A stretch of DNA of 64,000 nucleotides, from assembly GCF_001428485.1 (NCBI RefSeq), contig NZ_LMHS01000003.1:1509494-1573493 (forward strand), given 5' to 3'. Shown here piece by piece: positions 41,793 through 50,447 of the stretch (its first letter is position 1; the number at the start of each line of letters is the position of its first letter). The position numbers and the translations under genes were made by a program. Source of the DNA: Microbacterium sp. Root180 (lineage in GTDB: Bacteria; Actinomycetota; Actinomycetes; Actinomycetales; Microbacteriaceae). Under the pieces are notes generated by a model that worked only from the letters and a program-made list of their open reading frames with translations, searched no databases and was not told the origin of the DNA.

Positions 41793-43463
41793 ATGAACGA
41801 CAGCACCTCCGGAACGTCCCCGATCTCGTCACGGCGAGGTCTCGCAGCGACGGCGGCGCTCGCCGTCCTCGGCCTCGCGATCGCGGGCTGCTCCACCCCT
41901 GCTCCCGCGGAGACCGCACAGCCGATCGAGCTGACCACCCGCGCCCTTCCCGCCGGCAACGGCGTGGTCGACGAGCTGGTCTGGAACCTTCCCACTGGCG
42001 AACCGCCGACCATCGACCCCCCCAACGCGGCTACGTACTCCGGGGCCGGCGTCGTGAGCAATCTCTGCGATGCGTTGGTCACGATCGACGAGAACTACGA
42101 ACTCGGTCCCAACCTGGTGAGTTGGGATCAGGTCAGCCCCACCACCCTCGTCTACACCCTGGAAGCGGACGCCACGTTCTGGGACGGCACACCGGTCACC
42201 GTCGACGACATCGTCTACAGCCTGCAGCGCGCTGCATCTCCTGAGTCCATCGTGTCCTTCGCATTCGTGAATGTGAGCTCGATCGCCGCGACGAGTGACA
42301 CCGAGGTGACGATCGAGTTCAGCCAACCCGACGTGATGTTCAACCCGACGATGGCTGGCTTCCCAGGCATGGTGATCCAGCAGAAGTACGCCGAGGAGGC
42401 CGGTGACGCGTTCGGCACCTCGAGCGCCGGCGTGATGTGCAGCGGCCCTTACGAGTTCGTGAGCTGGACACCCGGCGACAGCATCGTGCTGAAGCGCAAT
42501 GACAACTACTGGAACAAGGACGTGCCGCTTCTGGCAGAGAACGTCACGTTCCAGTTCATCACCGACAGCTCCGCCGCGGCTCAAGCACTGACCACGGGAG
42601 AGATCGACGGAAGCTACCAACTCGACCCTGCGGCGATCCCGGCACTTGAGGGGAGCGATGAAGGGCGGCTGTTCTTCGGGCCGTCGATGGAAAGCGTGAG
42701 CATGAGCATCGCCCGCGCCGATGGTCCGCTCGCCGACATCGGTCTGCGCGAGGCATTGCAGCGCATGGTTGATCGAGAGGGGATCGCGGACGTGGTGTTC
42801 CATGGCGCGGCCGCTCCGCTCTACACGACCCTCTCGCCGAATACCTGGCCAGCCGATGTGACGGCCATCTATCAGGAGTCCTACGATCGTTGGACTGAGG
42901 AACGGTCATTCGACGTCGACGCGGCAAAGGAGCTGGTCGCCGCTTCGGACTACGACGGCACGCCGATCGTGCTGGCTACGGCCGCCGGTGACGAAACCAC
43001 GAACAAGATCGCGCAGCTCGTGCAGCAGCAGGCGAAGGATGCCGGTGTCACCATCGAGATCAAGGAACTGCAGCCCTTGGAGTTCGCAACTGTCGGATAC
43101 GACAAGGCGACGCGGGACAGTCTCGGACTCGACCTCATCATCGGGTCCTCCTTCAACATGACGCGAGAGCCCCTCGAGCCGCTCGGCTTCATCCTGCTGC
43201 CGGATGCGTATTACAACTACACCGGGTTCGATGACCCTCGGGTCACAGAACTCCTCACCGGCGCGCGACAGAACTTCGACGATCAGGAGCGCGCCGAGAT
43301 GACCAACGAAGCCGCGGACATCGCGGAGGAGTCGTCGCCCACGATCCCGCTGGTCAGCACCTCCACCGTCACCTTCCTCAACAACGCGCTCGGCGGCGCG
43401 ATCACATCATTCGCCTACCTGAGCATGCCGGCGATGGGCTACATCGGGGCGCTCGACGAATGA
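41793..43463 (+). CDS. ABC transporter substrate-binding lipoprotein (peptide/nickel family 5)
   Basis: A 556-residue family 5 solute-binding protein. A long n-region with RR (SSRRGLAATAALA) precedes lipobox LAIAGC, so export could be twin-arginine or Sec. The mature part begins with WNLPTGEPPTIDPPNAATYSG and includes YTLEADATFWDGTPVTVDDIVYSLQRA and CSGPYEFVSWTPGDSIVLKRNDNYW (parts), the usual opening of the two-lobed binding fold. Presents an oligopeptide-like or amide ligand to the permeases downstream. ATG follows GTAGGAGTACTC. First gene of a five-gene importer operon. Confidence 0.93.
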   Translation: MNDSTSGTSPISSRRGLAATAALAVLGLAIAGCSTPAPAETAQPIELTTRALPAGNGVVDELVWNLPTGEPPTIDPPNAATYSGAGVVSNLCDALVTIDENYELGPNLVSWDQVSPTTLVYTLEADATFWDGTPVTVDDIVYSLQRAASPESIVSFAFVNVSSIAATSDTEVTIEFSQPDVMFNPTMAGFPGMVIQQKYAEEAGDAFGTSSAGVMCSGPYEFVSWTPGDSIVLKRNDNYWNKDVPLLAENVTFQFITDSSAAAQALTTGEIDGSYQLDPAAIPALEGSDEGRLFFGPSMESVSMSIARADGPLADIGLREALQRMVDREGIADVVFHGAAAPLYTTLSPNTWPADVTAIYQESYDRWTEERSFDVDAAKELVAASDYDGTPIVLATAAGDETTNKIAQLVQQQAKDAGVTIEIKELQPLEFATVGYDKATRDSLGLDLIIGSSFNMTREPLEPLGFILLPDAYYNYTGFDDPRVTELLTGARQNFDDQERAEMTNEAADIAEESSPTIPLVSTSTVTFLNNALGGAITSFAYLSMPAMGYIGALDE

Positions 43464-43488
43464 GTTCCATCAGAGAGCTCGGGGTCTC

Positions 43489-44484
43489 ATGACCTCGACA
43501 GTCTCGGTCCGGGTCGCCTCCAACTCAGCGCGCAGGAGGCGACCCTACGGCCGCTACCTTCTTCGCTGGGTCGTCGGCCCGGTGGTCACGATTCTGGTTG
43601 CTGGCTTTCTCATCTTCGCTCTCCTCTCGGTCTCACCCGGCGATGCGGTGAGCGCGATCCTGGGCGACAAGGCGACCGAAGAGCAGAGAGAGACCCTGCG
43701 AGAGCGACTCGGCCTCGATCTTCCGCTGCCGCTGCAATTCGCGAACTGGCTGCAGGGTGCTATCACCGGTGACTTCGGAGTCTCATTCACCTTCCGACAA
43801 GATGTTGCGTCGATCGTGGGTCCCAGGCTCGGGACGACTTTGACTCTCGTGGCGATGGCGATGATCTTGATCCTCGTGCTCGGGCTCGCGATGGGAATCG
43901 TCGGCGGTCTTTATCGCCGTGCGCGACCGTGGGTCGCGACGCTTGTCGGCCTCATGATCTCGATCCCGAGCTTCGTGGCCGCATCCTTCCTGATCGGAAC
44001 GTTCGCGGTCGGGCTGGGCTGGTTTCCCACCTTCGGCGCCGGCGAGCCAGGTGTGGACAGAATCTGGCACCTGACACTGCCGGCCATCGCGCTCTCTATC
44101 GGGTGGACGGCGTATCTCGCGCAGATCTCGATGGCGTCGATCTCCGAGGAGAACGGAAAGGAACACGTGACGACAGCTGTCGGTCGCGGACTCCCCTTCG
44201 GTCTCATCCTTCGCAAGCACATCCTGCGCAACGCCGGGGTCCCCGTGATCACGGCATCCGGTCTCACCCTCGCGGCGCTGCTCGCCGGGTCGATCATCGT
44301 CGAGTCCGCATTCGCGGTCGAAGGTATCGGGTCGCTGCTGGTCTCCAGTGTGCTCGCCAAGGATCAGCCGGTCGTCGCTGCGATCTCGTTGATCATCGTC
44401 ACTGTGTTCGTGATCATGACGACACTGGTGGACATCCTGCATGTCGCGCTTGATCCCAAGCTCCGTGAAGCGGGTGCCTCGTGA
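43489..44484 (+). CDS. ABC transporter permease (DppB/OppB type)
   Basis: A 331-residue inner-membrane permease with six predicted helices. The N-terminal TM is about 26-48, and the BPD_transp_1 fold covers about 110-320 with the EAA-like loop segment EENGKEHVTTAVGRGLPFGLILRKHILRNA (in parts). VSPGDAVSAILGDKATEEQRETLRERLGLDLPLP is typical of the extracellular loop of OppB. The stop overlaps the next start (GTGA). Confidence 0.93.
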   Translation: MTSTVSVRVASNSARRRRPYGRYLLRWVVGPVVTILVAGFLIFALLSVSPGDAVSAILGDKATEEQRETLRERLGLDLPLPLQFANWLQGAITGDFGVSFTFRQDVASIVGPRLGTTLTLVAMAMILILVLGLAMGIVGGLYRRARPWVATLVGLMISIPSFVAASFLIGTFAVGLGWFPTFGAGEPGVDRIWHLTLPAIALSIGWTAYLAQISMASISEENGKEHVTTAVGRGLPFGLILRKHILRNAGVPVITASGLTLAALLAGSIIVESAFAVEGIGSLLVSSVLAKDQPVVAAISLIIVTVFVIMTTLVDILHVALDPKLREAGAS

Positions 44485-45344
44485 CCGCTCAACTCGTCGC
44501 CACCGAGGACTCCAAGCTGTGGGGTCGCAAGCGCCTGGCGGGGTCTGACCCGCTCCTGCTCGTCGCCGCCGCGGTCTGCGGCCTCATGATCCTCGTGGCC
44601 GTATTCGGACCGCTGCTGGCGCCCTACGATCCGAACGCCACGAACATCCTCGCCGCCGATCTGCCACCGAGCCCCGAGCATTGGCTCGGCACCGATTCTC
44701 TCGGACGGGACATCTACTCGCGCATCCTCTACGGCGCGAGGTTGAGCCTGCTCGCGCCGACCATCATCGTCGCTGTGAGCACGACGCTCGGCGTGGTGCT
44801 CGCGTTGACGTCGTCTTGGGTAGGTGGCTGGTTCGACAGCCTTGTGAACAAGGCCCTGAATGTCCTGTTCGCGGTGCCGGCAATCCTCGTCGCGATCGTC
44901 GCTGTCGCGGCATTCGGCGCCGGGTTCTGGCCACCGGTGATCGCCTTGAGCATCATCTACACCCCCTATGTCTCTCGTGTACTCAAGGGAGCCGCGGCCC
45001 AAGAGCGACGGAGAGCGTATGTCGAGGCGTTTCAGCTCGCGGGGCTCTCAGCATGGCGGATCAACACCCGCCACATCCTCAGAAATCTTCAGCCGCTCAT
45101 CCTCGCGCAGGCGACGTTGAATTTCGGCGCCGCACTGATCGACTTCGGTGCCCTGTCCTTCCTGGGCCTGGGTGTTCCCGCGCCCACTGCGGAGTGGGGA
45201 GCGATGGTGAGCGCCGGAAGATCGGAGCTGCTGGCGGGGAACGCGCAGCAGGCGATGGCGGCGGGAACGGTCATCGTCCTGACGGTCGTGGCGTTCAACG
45301 TCCTCGGCGAGCGAGTGAGCCGACGATTCGGAGCCACGCGATGA
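44481..45344 (+). CDS. ABC transporter permease (DppC/OppC type)
   Basis: A 287-residue second permease. OppC_N region with the first helix at about 27-50, then HWLGTDSLGRDIYSRILYGARLSL, the OppC hallmark. EAA-like loop in QERRRAYVEAFQLAGLSAWRINTRHIL and LSFLGLGVPAPTAEWGAM near the C-terminus (parts). GTG start overlaps the upstream stop. The stop overlaps the next ATG (ATGA). Confidence 0.94.
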   Translation: MTAQLVATEDSKLWGRKRLAGSDPLLLVAAAVCGLMILVAVFGPLLAPYDPNATNILAADLPPSPEHWLGTDSLGRDIYSRILYGARLSLLAPTIIVAVSTTLGVVLALTSSWVGGWFDSLVNKALNVLFAVPAILVAIVAVAAFGAGFWPPVIALSIIYTPYVSRVLKGAAAQERRRAYVEAFQLAGLSAWRINTRHILRNLQPLILAQATLNFGAALIDFGALSFLGLGVPAPTAEWGAMVSAGRSELLAGNAQQAMAAGTVIVLTVVAFNVLGERVSRRFGATR

Positions 45345-46339
45345 GTGCACACGAAGCCCTGCTCGAGCTGAAGGGCCTTCAGCTCAGCATCACGGATCAG
45401 CGCACCCGCAGGGTGGTTCCGATCCTCCACGACGTGACTCTCGAGGCCCATCAGGGCGAGGTGGTGGCTATCGTCGGCGAGTCCGGCTCGGGCAAGAGCA
45501 TGACCACCCGATCGATCATGCGCCTTCTCCCCAATGGTGCACGGACCAGCGGCAGCATCCGATTCCAGGGGCGCGAGCTCCTCACCCAGTCCGCGAAGGA
45601 CCAGGCGTCGTTTCGCGCCTCGTCCGTGGGCATGATCTATCAGGACCCGCGTGCGCACATCAACTCGTTGTGGACGGTGGGCGACTTTCTGGTGGAAGGC
45701 GTCGTCAGTTCCGGCGCCATGTCGCGGCGCGATGCACGAGCACGTGCGGTGCGACAGCTGGGGGAGGTGGGGATCGCAGATGGCGAACGTCGGATGCTGC
45801 AGTACCCGTATCAGCTGTCCGGAGGGCTCCTTCAGCGCGTCATGATCGTCGCCGCACTCATGACGGACCCAGATCTCATCATCGCCGACGAAGCGACGAC
45901 AGCGCTGGATGTCACCGTGCAGGCGGACGTCATGCGCGTGCTCCGCGGCCTTCGAGACAGTCGAGGGGTCGCGCTCCTTTTCATCACTCACGACCTCGAC
46001 CTGGCCTCCAGCGTCGCAGACACCATCGTGGTCATGTATGCAGGTCGAGTCGTCGAGCGAGGATCTGCCCGAAACGTATACGAGTCGCCGACACATCCCT
46101 ACACGGCAGCCCTGCTCCGTTCTCGACCGAACCCGACGTCACGCGAAAGGCTGGAGAGCATTCCGGGGCGCCCCATCTCGGCCGCCGAAGCAACCACCGG
46201 ATGCGCTTTCGCCGACCGGTGTCAGTTCGCGGTCGACGTCTGTCGCACCGAAGTGCCACCGGTTCGGAAAGTCTTCGAATCCGACGTTGCCTGCCATCGC
46301 GCGGAGGAAGTTCATGCTCAGCTCGGAGGCGCCCGATGA
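45341..46339 (+). CDS. ABC transporter ATP-binding protein (DppD/OppD type)
   Basis: A 332-residue ATPase. Walker A GESGSGKSM, Q-loop in IYQDPRAHINSLW, signature YQLSGGLLQRVMI (LSGG followed by L instead of M/Q), Walker B LIIADEATTALDV and H-loop FITHDLDLA. The C-terminal oligopeptide domain carries the Fe-S-like cysteine set GCAFADRCQFAVDVCRTEVPP...VACH typical of this family. Part of the importer operon, with ATGA overlaps on both sides. Confidence 0.94.
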   Translation: MSAHEALLELKGLQLSITDQRTRRVVPILHDVTLEAHQGEVVAIVGESGSGKSMTTRSIMRLLPNGARTSGSIRFQGRELLTQSAKDQASFRASSVGMIYQDPRAHINSLWTVGDFLVEGVVSSGAMSRRDARARAVRQLGEVGIADGERRMLQYPYQLSGGLLQRVMIVAALMTDPDLIIADEATTALDVTVQADVMRVLRGLRDSRGVALLFITHDLDLASSVADTIVVMYAGRVVERGSARNVYESPTHPYTAALLRSRPNPTSRERLESIPGRPISAAEATTGCAFADRCQFAVDVCRTEVPPVRKVFESDVACHRAEEVHAQLGGAR

Positions 46340-47139
46340 ACGACGCCATCCTCTCTGTGACGGACCTCACCAAGTCGTTCCGCATCGGCGGTTCCGGCCG
46401 AGACGGCGGTGAACTCCTCGCGGTGGACGGCGTGACATTCTCGCTACCGGAGGGTGGGTCGCTTGCGATCGTCGGCGAATCCGGTTCCGGCAAGACGACG
46501 ACCGCCCGAATCATCGCAGGCCTGGAACGGCCGACGAGCGGAGGGATCCTCTTCCGGGGCCAGGAATGGAATACGCCGGCGGGAGTGGCGGAACGCCGTG
46601 CCCGCGCCCGCCAGGTGCAGATGGTCTTTCAGGACCCCTTCGGTTCACTCGATCCGAGGCAATCGCTCGGTGCGTCACTGGATGAGATCCTCGTGATCCA
46701 CAACCACGGCCGACGCTCACGGTGGCGGGCAGCGCGGTCCGAAGAGCTCATGGAGATGGTCGGTCTCGACGGCTCACACCTTGCCAAGCTGCCGCGAGCG
46801 CTGTCGGGTGGGCAGCGGCAGCGGTTCGCGATCGGGCGGGCACTCGCTGTCGAGCCGGAGCTTCTCATTCTGGATGAGGCGGTGTCGGCGCTCGATGTCA
46901 GCGTGCAAGCTCAAGTGCTGAACCTGCTCATCGATCTCCGGGCCCGGATCGGCGTCTCATACCTGTTCGTCTCACACGACCTGGCCGTCGTCCGTCAGAT
47001 ATCGGACTCCGTGATCGTCATGAAGGACGGCCGCGTTGTCGAGTCGGGAGACACCGACGAGGTGATGGATCGGCCGCGCAGCGAATACGCACGAAAGCTG
47101 CTCGCCGCAATCCCTCGACCGGCCTGGGAACTCCCCTGA
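46336..47139 (+). CDS. ABC transporter ATP-binding protein (DppF/OppF type)
   Basis: A 267-residue ATPase. Walker A GESGSGKTT, Q-loop VFQDPFGSLDPRQSLG, signature PRALSGGQRQRFAI, Walker B LLILDEAVSALDVS and H-loop FVSHDLAVVRQ. Shorter than many OppF proteins because the C-terminal oligopeptide extension is missing, which is common in pairs with a full-length OppD. Ends the importer genes; the MOSC fusion begins 31 nt later. Confidence 0.94.
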   Translation: MNDAILSVTDLTKSFRIGGSGRDGGELLAVDGVTFSLPEGGSLAIVGESGSGKTTTARIIAGLERPTSGGILFRGQEWNTPAGVAERRARARQVQMVFQDPFGSLDPRQSLGASLDEILVIHNHGRRSRWRAARSEELMEMVGLDGSHLAKLPRALSGGQRQRFAIGRALAVEPELLILDEAVSALDVSVQAQVLNLLIDLRARIGVSYLFVSHDLAVVRQISDSVIVMKDGRVVESGDTDEVMDRPRSEYARKLLAAIPRPAWELP

Positions 47140-47170
47140 GACCGTTGGCATCGAGGAGAATCCGCTGAAC

Positions 47171-48967
47171 GTGCATGTCGCTCGGGTCTGCCGCTACCCG
47201 GTGAAGGGGTTGGGTGGCGAAGACCTCCCGCGCGTCCACTTCTCGGAAGCGGGAATCGCCTTCGACCGCCATTTCGCGCTCGCACACGATCGGGTCCCGC
47301 TCGAGCCCTTCGGCTCTTGGACCACGTACGAGGCGTTCCTGGCGCTAGACGGATTCCCCTCCCTGGCCGGCTTCAGCGCGCGCATCGAGGAGACCTCCGG
47401 CGAGAAACGGCTCGAGCTGACCTCGCCGGACGCGCGACGGCTCACCTTTCCACTATCCGACGATCGACGAATGTGTGCCACCTCTGCTTCTGACGATCAG
47501 TCGGTCAACGAATGGTTCGGCACTCACACGCACACCGCACGCCTTGTTGCCGCAGGTACCGGTCTCTGGGATCTCGCCGATTCCCCAATCTCCCTCATCA
47601 ATCTCGCCTCCCTGAACCGGGTCGCCGAATCGCTCGGACTCCGGGAACTCGATCCGCGACGGTTCCGAGCCAATGTGTACCTAGACGGCTTGGAGCCGTG
47701 GGAGGAATTCACGCTCGTCGGCCGGACGCTGCGGATCGGCGACGCCGAGGTGGAGATCATCCGCCCCATCGAGCGCTGCCGAGCAATCACGGTTGACCCC
47801 GATCACCCGACGAATGACATCAACGTCCTCGCCGCGCTGGCCGCCAACTTCGGTCACTCGTTCTGCGGGTTGTACGCCCGCGTCGTCAAAACCGGATCGG
47901 TCGGAGTCGGCGATCCGATCACAGTTACAGGCGCGCCGCTCGCGGCGCCGGATACCGACGGGTCTGACGCCGGCCGGGCGGCGACCCCTCGGATGGCGAC
48001 GGTGCTGACGGTGGCGGCGTCCGCAAACGACATCGTCTCCATCGAGCTCGAAGACCCTACCGGTCACCTCCTCACCGCGAGGGCTGGCCAGCATCTGCGC
48101 GTCCACCACCCAGACACCGCGGCTCCCGCGTGGCGCAACTACACACTGTCCCGGATCGGCGGTCGTCCGCGGATCTCGGTTCATCGCGATCCGGACGGCA
48201 GAGTCTCCCCATGGCTCCATGAGGTCAAGGCAGGGGGCGCGCTGCTGATCAGCGGCCCGTTCGGCGACGTCACGGTGACACCCGACGACCCATCGCCGCT
48301 TCTCGTGATCACAGCCGGCATCGGCATCACCCCTGCTCTCGCCTACGCTGCCGACCTTGCGCGCACACCGCGACCCGCGACATTTCTCCACGTCGCTCGA
48401 ACGACCAGCGGCGTCGCGCACCTCGACGAACTTGTCGATGCCTGCCATCGCGCCGGAGCGCGCTTCGAACTGTTTCTCACGGGAGAGGACGCACCGACTC
48501 ACCGCCGCGGGCGTCCCGACCAAGACGCGCTTGCTGAGATCGTCAGCAACCCCACCGCCACCCTCGCAGTCCTCTGCGGACCCTCAAGATTCGATCGCGC
48601 GATGCGGGAAGCTCTGGCAGCGGTCGGCGTCCCGCCCGATCGGATCAAGTCGGATCCGTTCTACTCCCCGCGGACCGTTGACTTCACGTGGCGGGAGCCG
48701 CCCTCAAGAGGTCCGTTCCAGGTGAGGTTCGAGGGTTCTGAGGCGGCGAGCGGAGTCTGGGAGGGCTCTGGAACCCTTCTCGATCTTGCGGACAACATGG
48801 GTGCGGGGATTCGGTCGAGCTGTCGGGCGGGAGTCTGCGGATCCTGTCTTGTGAAGGTGCGTGGCGAAGTGGCTTACGTCGTCGATCCTCTTGATGACAC
48901 ACCCACGGGGATGGCGTATGCGTGCTGCGCCGTACCCACTACAGACCTCACTGTGGTCTCGAACTGA
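47171..48967 (+). CDS. MOSC-flavin reductase-[2Fe-2S] ferredoxin fusion (YcbX/mARC-like N-hydroxylated compound reductase)
   Basis: A 598-residue three-part enzyme. MOSC_N/MOSC (about 1-255) opens with RVCRYPVKGLGGED and holds C203 in ERCRAITVDPDHPTND, aligned with the molybdenum-ligating cysteine of mARC and YcbX. A ferredoxin-reductase module (270-495) has the flavin motif WRNYTLS and NAD(P) motif GIGITPAL. A plant-type [2Fe-2S] domain (515-598) has cysteines C551, C556, C559 and C585. YcbX reduces N-hydroxylated bases through a separate reductase; here NAD(P)H, flavin, Fe-S and Mo cofactor sites are in one chain. Substrate inferred as hydroxamate, amidoxime or N-oxide. GTG start at 47171; a later start is possible. 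Confidence 0.86.
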   Translation: MHVARVCRYPVKGLGGEDLPRVHFSEAGIAFDRHFALAHDRVPLEPFGSWTTYEAFLALDGFPSLAGFSARIEETSGEKRLELTSPDARRLTFPLSDDRRMCATSASDDQSVNEWFGTHTHTARLVAAGTGLWDLADSPISLINLASLNRVAESLGLRELDPRRFRANVYLDGLEPWEEFTLVGRTLRIGDAEVEIIRPIERCRAITVDPDHPTNDINVLAALAANFGHSFCGLYARVVKTGSVGVGDPITVTGAPLAAPDTDGSDAGRAATPRMATVLTVAASANDIVSIELEDPTGHLLTARAGQHLRVHHPDTAAPAWRNYTLSRIGGRPRISVHRDPDGRVSPWLHEVKAGGALLISGPFGDVTVTPDDPSPLLVITAGIGITPALAYAADLARTPRPATFLHVARTTSGVAHLDELVDACHRAGARFELFLTGEDAPTHRRGRPDQDALAEIVSNPTATLAVLCGPSRFDRAMREALAAVGVPPDRIKSDPFYSPRTVDFTWREPPSRGPFQVRFEGSEAASGVWEGSGTLLDLADNMGAGIRSSCRAGVCGSCLVKVRGEVAYVVDPLDDTPTGMAYACCAVPTTDLTVVSN

Positions 48968-48980
48968 TGCGAGGAGAATG

Positions 48981-49952
48981 ATGCCGCAACATCCCCCGAC
49001 CCCCCCGACCCCCCCGATAGACCCTGTCGTGGCAGCGGCGCTGGAGGCTTCCGGTGTCACGTCCACCTTCACTGCGGCGATGATCCCCGCGGCCCGCAAG
49101 GAATCTGCAGACGCACACGACCTGATCCTCGCGGGCACCGCACACCACGGTCTGCGTCACGAGGAGTTCGTCGTCGAGACATTCGCCGACGGGCTCATTC
49201 CAGTGAGCGTGTTCACACCACCGGGTGACGTCCGGCCGCGCCCGGTGATCTTCTACGTGCACGGCGGCGGCATGGTGTCGGGGGACCGCTTCAGTGGGAT
49301 GGAGTTCCTCGCGCCCTGGTCCGTCGAGCACGACGCGGTCATCGTCGCGGCGGACTACCGGCTCGCCCCGGAATTCCCGGATCCGTATCCCGTTGAAGAC
49401 ACGTACGCCGCTCTGTGCTGGACGTATGACAACGCAAATGAGCTCGGAGTCGATCCCGCGCGGATCGCGATCGTGGGTGTCAGCGCTGGTGGCGGTATTG
49501 CCGCAGGCGTCACTCTTCTCGCGCGAGACCGCGGCCGCCCACCGATCCTGGCTCAGATGCTTCTCTGCCCCATGCTCGATGACCGCGATCAGACTCTGTC
49601 CGCCACCCAGATAGATGGCGTCGGTTTCTGGGACCGAGAATCCAATCGGACGGGTTGGGCGGCGCTGCTCGGCGAGAGGCGTGGCACCGATGACGTGTCC
49701 ATTTACGCAGCTCCCGCACGGGCGAACGACCTGTCCGCACTTCCACAGACCTTCATCGATGTGGGCAGCGCCGAAGTCTTTCGCGACGAAGCCGTCGCAT
49801 ACGCCAGCGCTCTGTGGGCAGCGGGGGGATCAGCGGATCTGCATGTCTGGGCGGGCGGAGTGCACGCGTACGAGATGTTCGCCCCGGACGCCGCGATCTC
49901 GCGCGGAACCGTTTCGGTGCGCAACGAGTGGCTGAGGTCTGTGCTCGCTTAG
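48981..49952 (+). CDS. Alpha/beta hydrolase of the hormone-sensitive lipase group
   Basis: A 323-residue esterase. Oxyanion motif HGGG at 94-97, ADYRLAPEFPDPYPVED, nucleophile S168 in GVSAGGG, and His near the C-terminus in GGVHAYEMF. The N-terminus holds a TPPTPP repeat. Cytosolic carboxylesterase, probably part of the degradative module. ATG 48981 is preferred to the adjacent ATG at 48978 because GAGGAG ends 4 nt upstream. Last gene of the island before the right repeat. Confidence 0.9.
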   Translation: MPQHPPTPPTPPIDPVVAAALEASGVTSTFTAAMIPAARKESADAHDLILAGTAHHGLRHEEFVVETFADGLIPVSVFTPPGDVRPRPVIFYVHGGGMVSGDRFSGMEFLAPWSVEHDAVIVAADYRLAPEFPDPYPVEDTYAALCWTYDNANELGVDPARIAIVGVSAGGGIAAGVTLLARDRGRPPILAQMLLCPMLDDRDQTLSATQIDGVGFWDRESNRTGWAALLGERRGTDDVSIYAAPARANDLSALPQTFIDVGSAEVFRDEAVAYASALWAAGGSADLHVWAGGVHAYEMFAPDAAISRGTVSVRNEWLRSVLA

Positions 49953-50023
49953 CGCACATATTCGTCTGCGGTGTCCTCGCCGCAGGCGTGGGAGACCGGA
50001 GCTGGAGTTCAGCGTCTACCCAG

Positions 50024-50085
50024 CGGGAACAGGAGCGGGAACAGTCGCAATGAACTAGATGTGACTCAGTGGAGCGTTTGAGAAC
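50024..50085 (+). other. Possible integrase 3'-end remnant next to the right repeat
   Basis: GGGAACA-N5-GGGAACA (around 50030-50042) is followed by TGTGACTCAGTGGAGCGTTTGAGAA. In one frame the segment gives PSGNRSGNSRNELDVTQWSV and a stop. Its place immediately before the repeat is where a tRNA-targeting integrase gene ends. No upstream integrase domain is present, so at most a scar remains. Confidence 0.35.
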
Positions 50086-50114
50086 TCTGATCCCTGCGAC
50101 TCCATCCGGTATGC

Positions 50115-50160
50115 GGTTCAAATCCCACCGTCACCGCCACGTCGAAGCCCCGCGAACCCT
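50115..50160 (+). other. Right attachment repeat (attR)
   Basis: Forty-six bases identical to 34400-34445 in the tRNA-Ser gene, comprising the T-arm from GGTTCAAATCC, the acceptor 3' strand, CCA and the first terminator arm. The rest of the tRNA is absent here, so this is a repeat and not a second tRNA gene. Confidence 0.85.
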
Positions 50161-50184
50161 TGGAAAACAGGGGATCGCGGGGCT
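50146..50184 (+). terminator. Duplicate of the tRNA-Ser terminator stem
   Basis: AGCCCCGCGA (50146-50155) pairs with TCGCGGGGCT (50175-50184). The T tract of the left copy has decayed to CTCTTCTT. Confidence 0.7.
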
Positions 50185-50447
50185 CTCTTCTTGCCTGAAA
50201 TCGCGAGGTGACAACGCTCTGGAAACAACCCCCACGAGCGGACAGTTCTACCGCACTCCGACGAGTACTCGCGTCAGCTCCTCGGCGCACTGTGAGACCG
50301 CCAGCAGCGGCGTGTAACGACGGGGAGCGGCCCGTCCTGTGGGTGCGCTCGGAAGAAGCGGGCGGAACGATCAATCGGTCTCCGGGCCGAGACAGAAGGA
50401 GCAGTCCGCTTCCTCACACTCCCACGATGTCAGGCGAAGCCTCAGGA
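50185..50447. other. Non-coding spacer between attR and the glutamate dehydrogenase gene
   Basis: About 260 bp downstream of the minus-strand operon. I find no frame with consistent coding, and no strong terminator for the operon beyond short GC stems. Confidence 0.4.

Noticed and set aside
50100..50190. A second tRNA-Ser gene
   Set aside because: Only the T-arm and acceptor 3' strand are present; no anticodon arm or 5' acceptor strand. It is the right repeat of the island.
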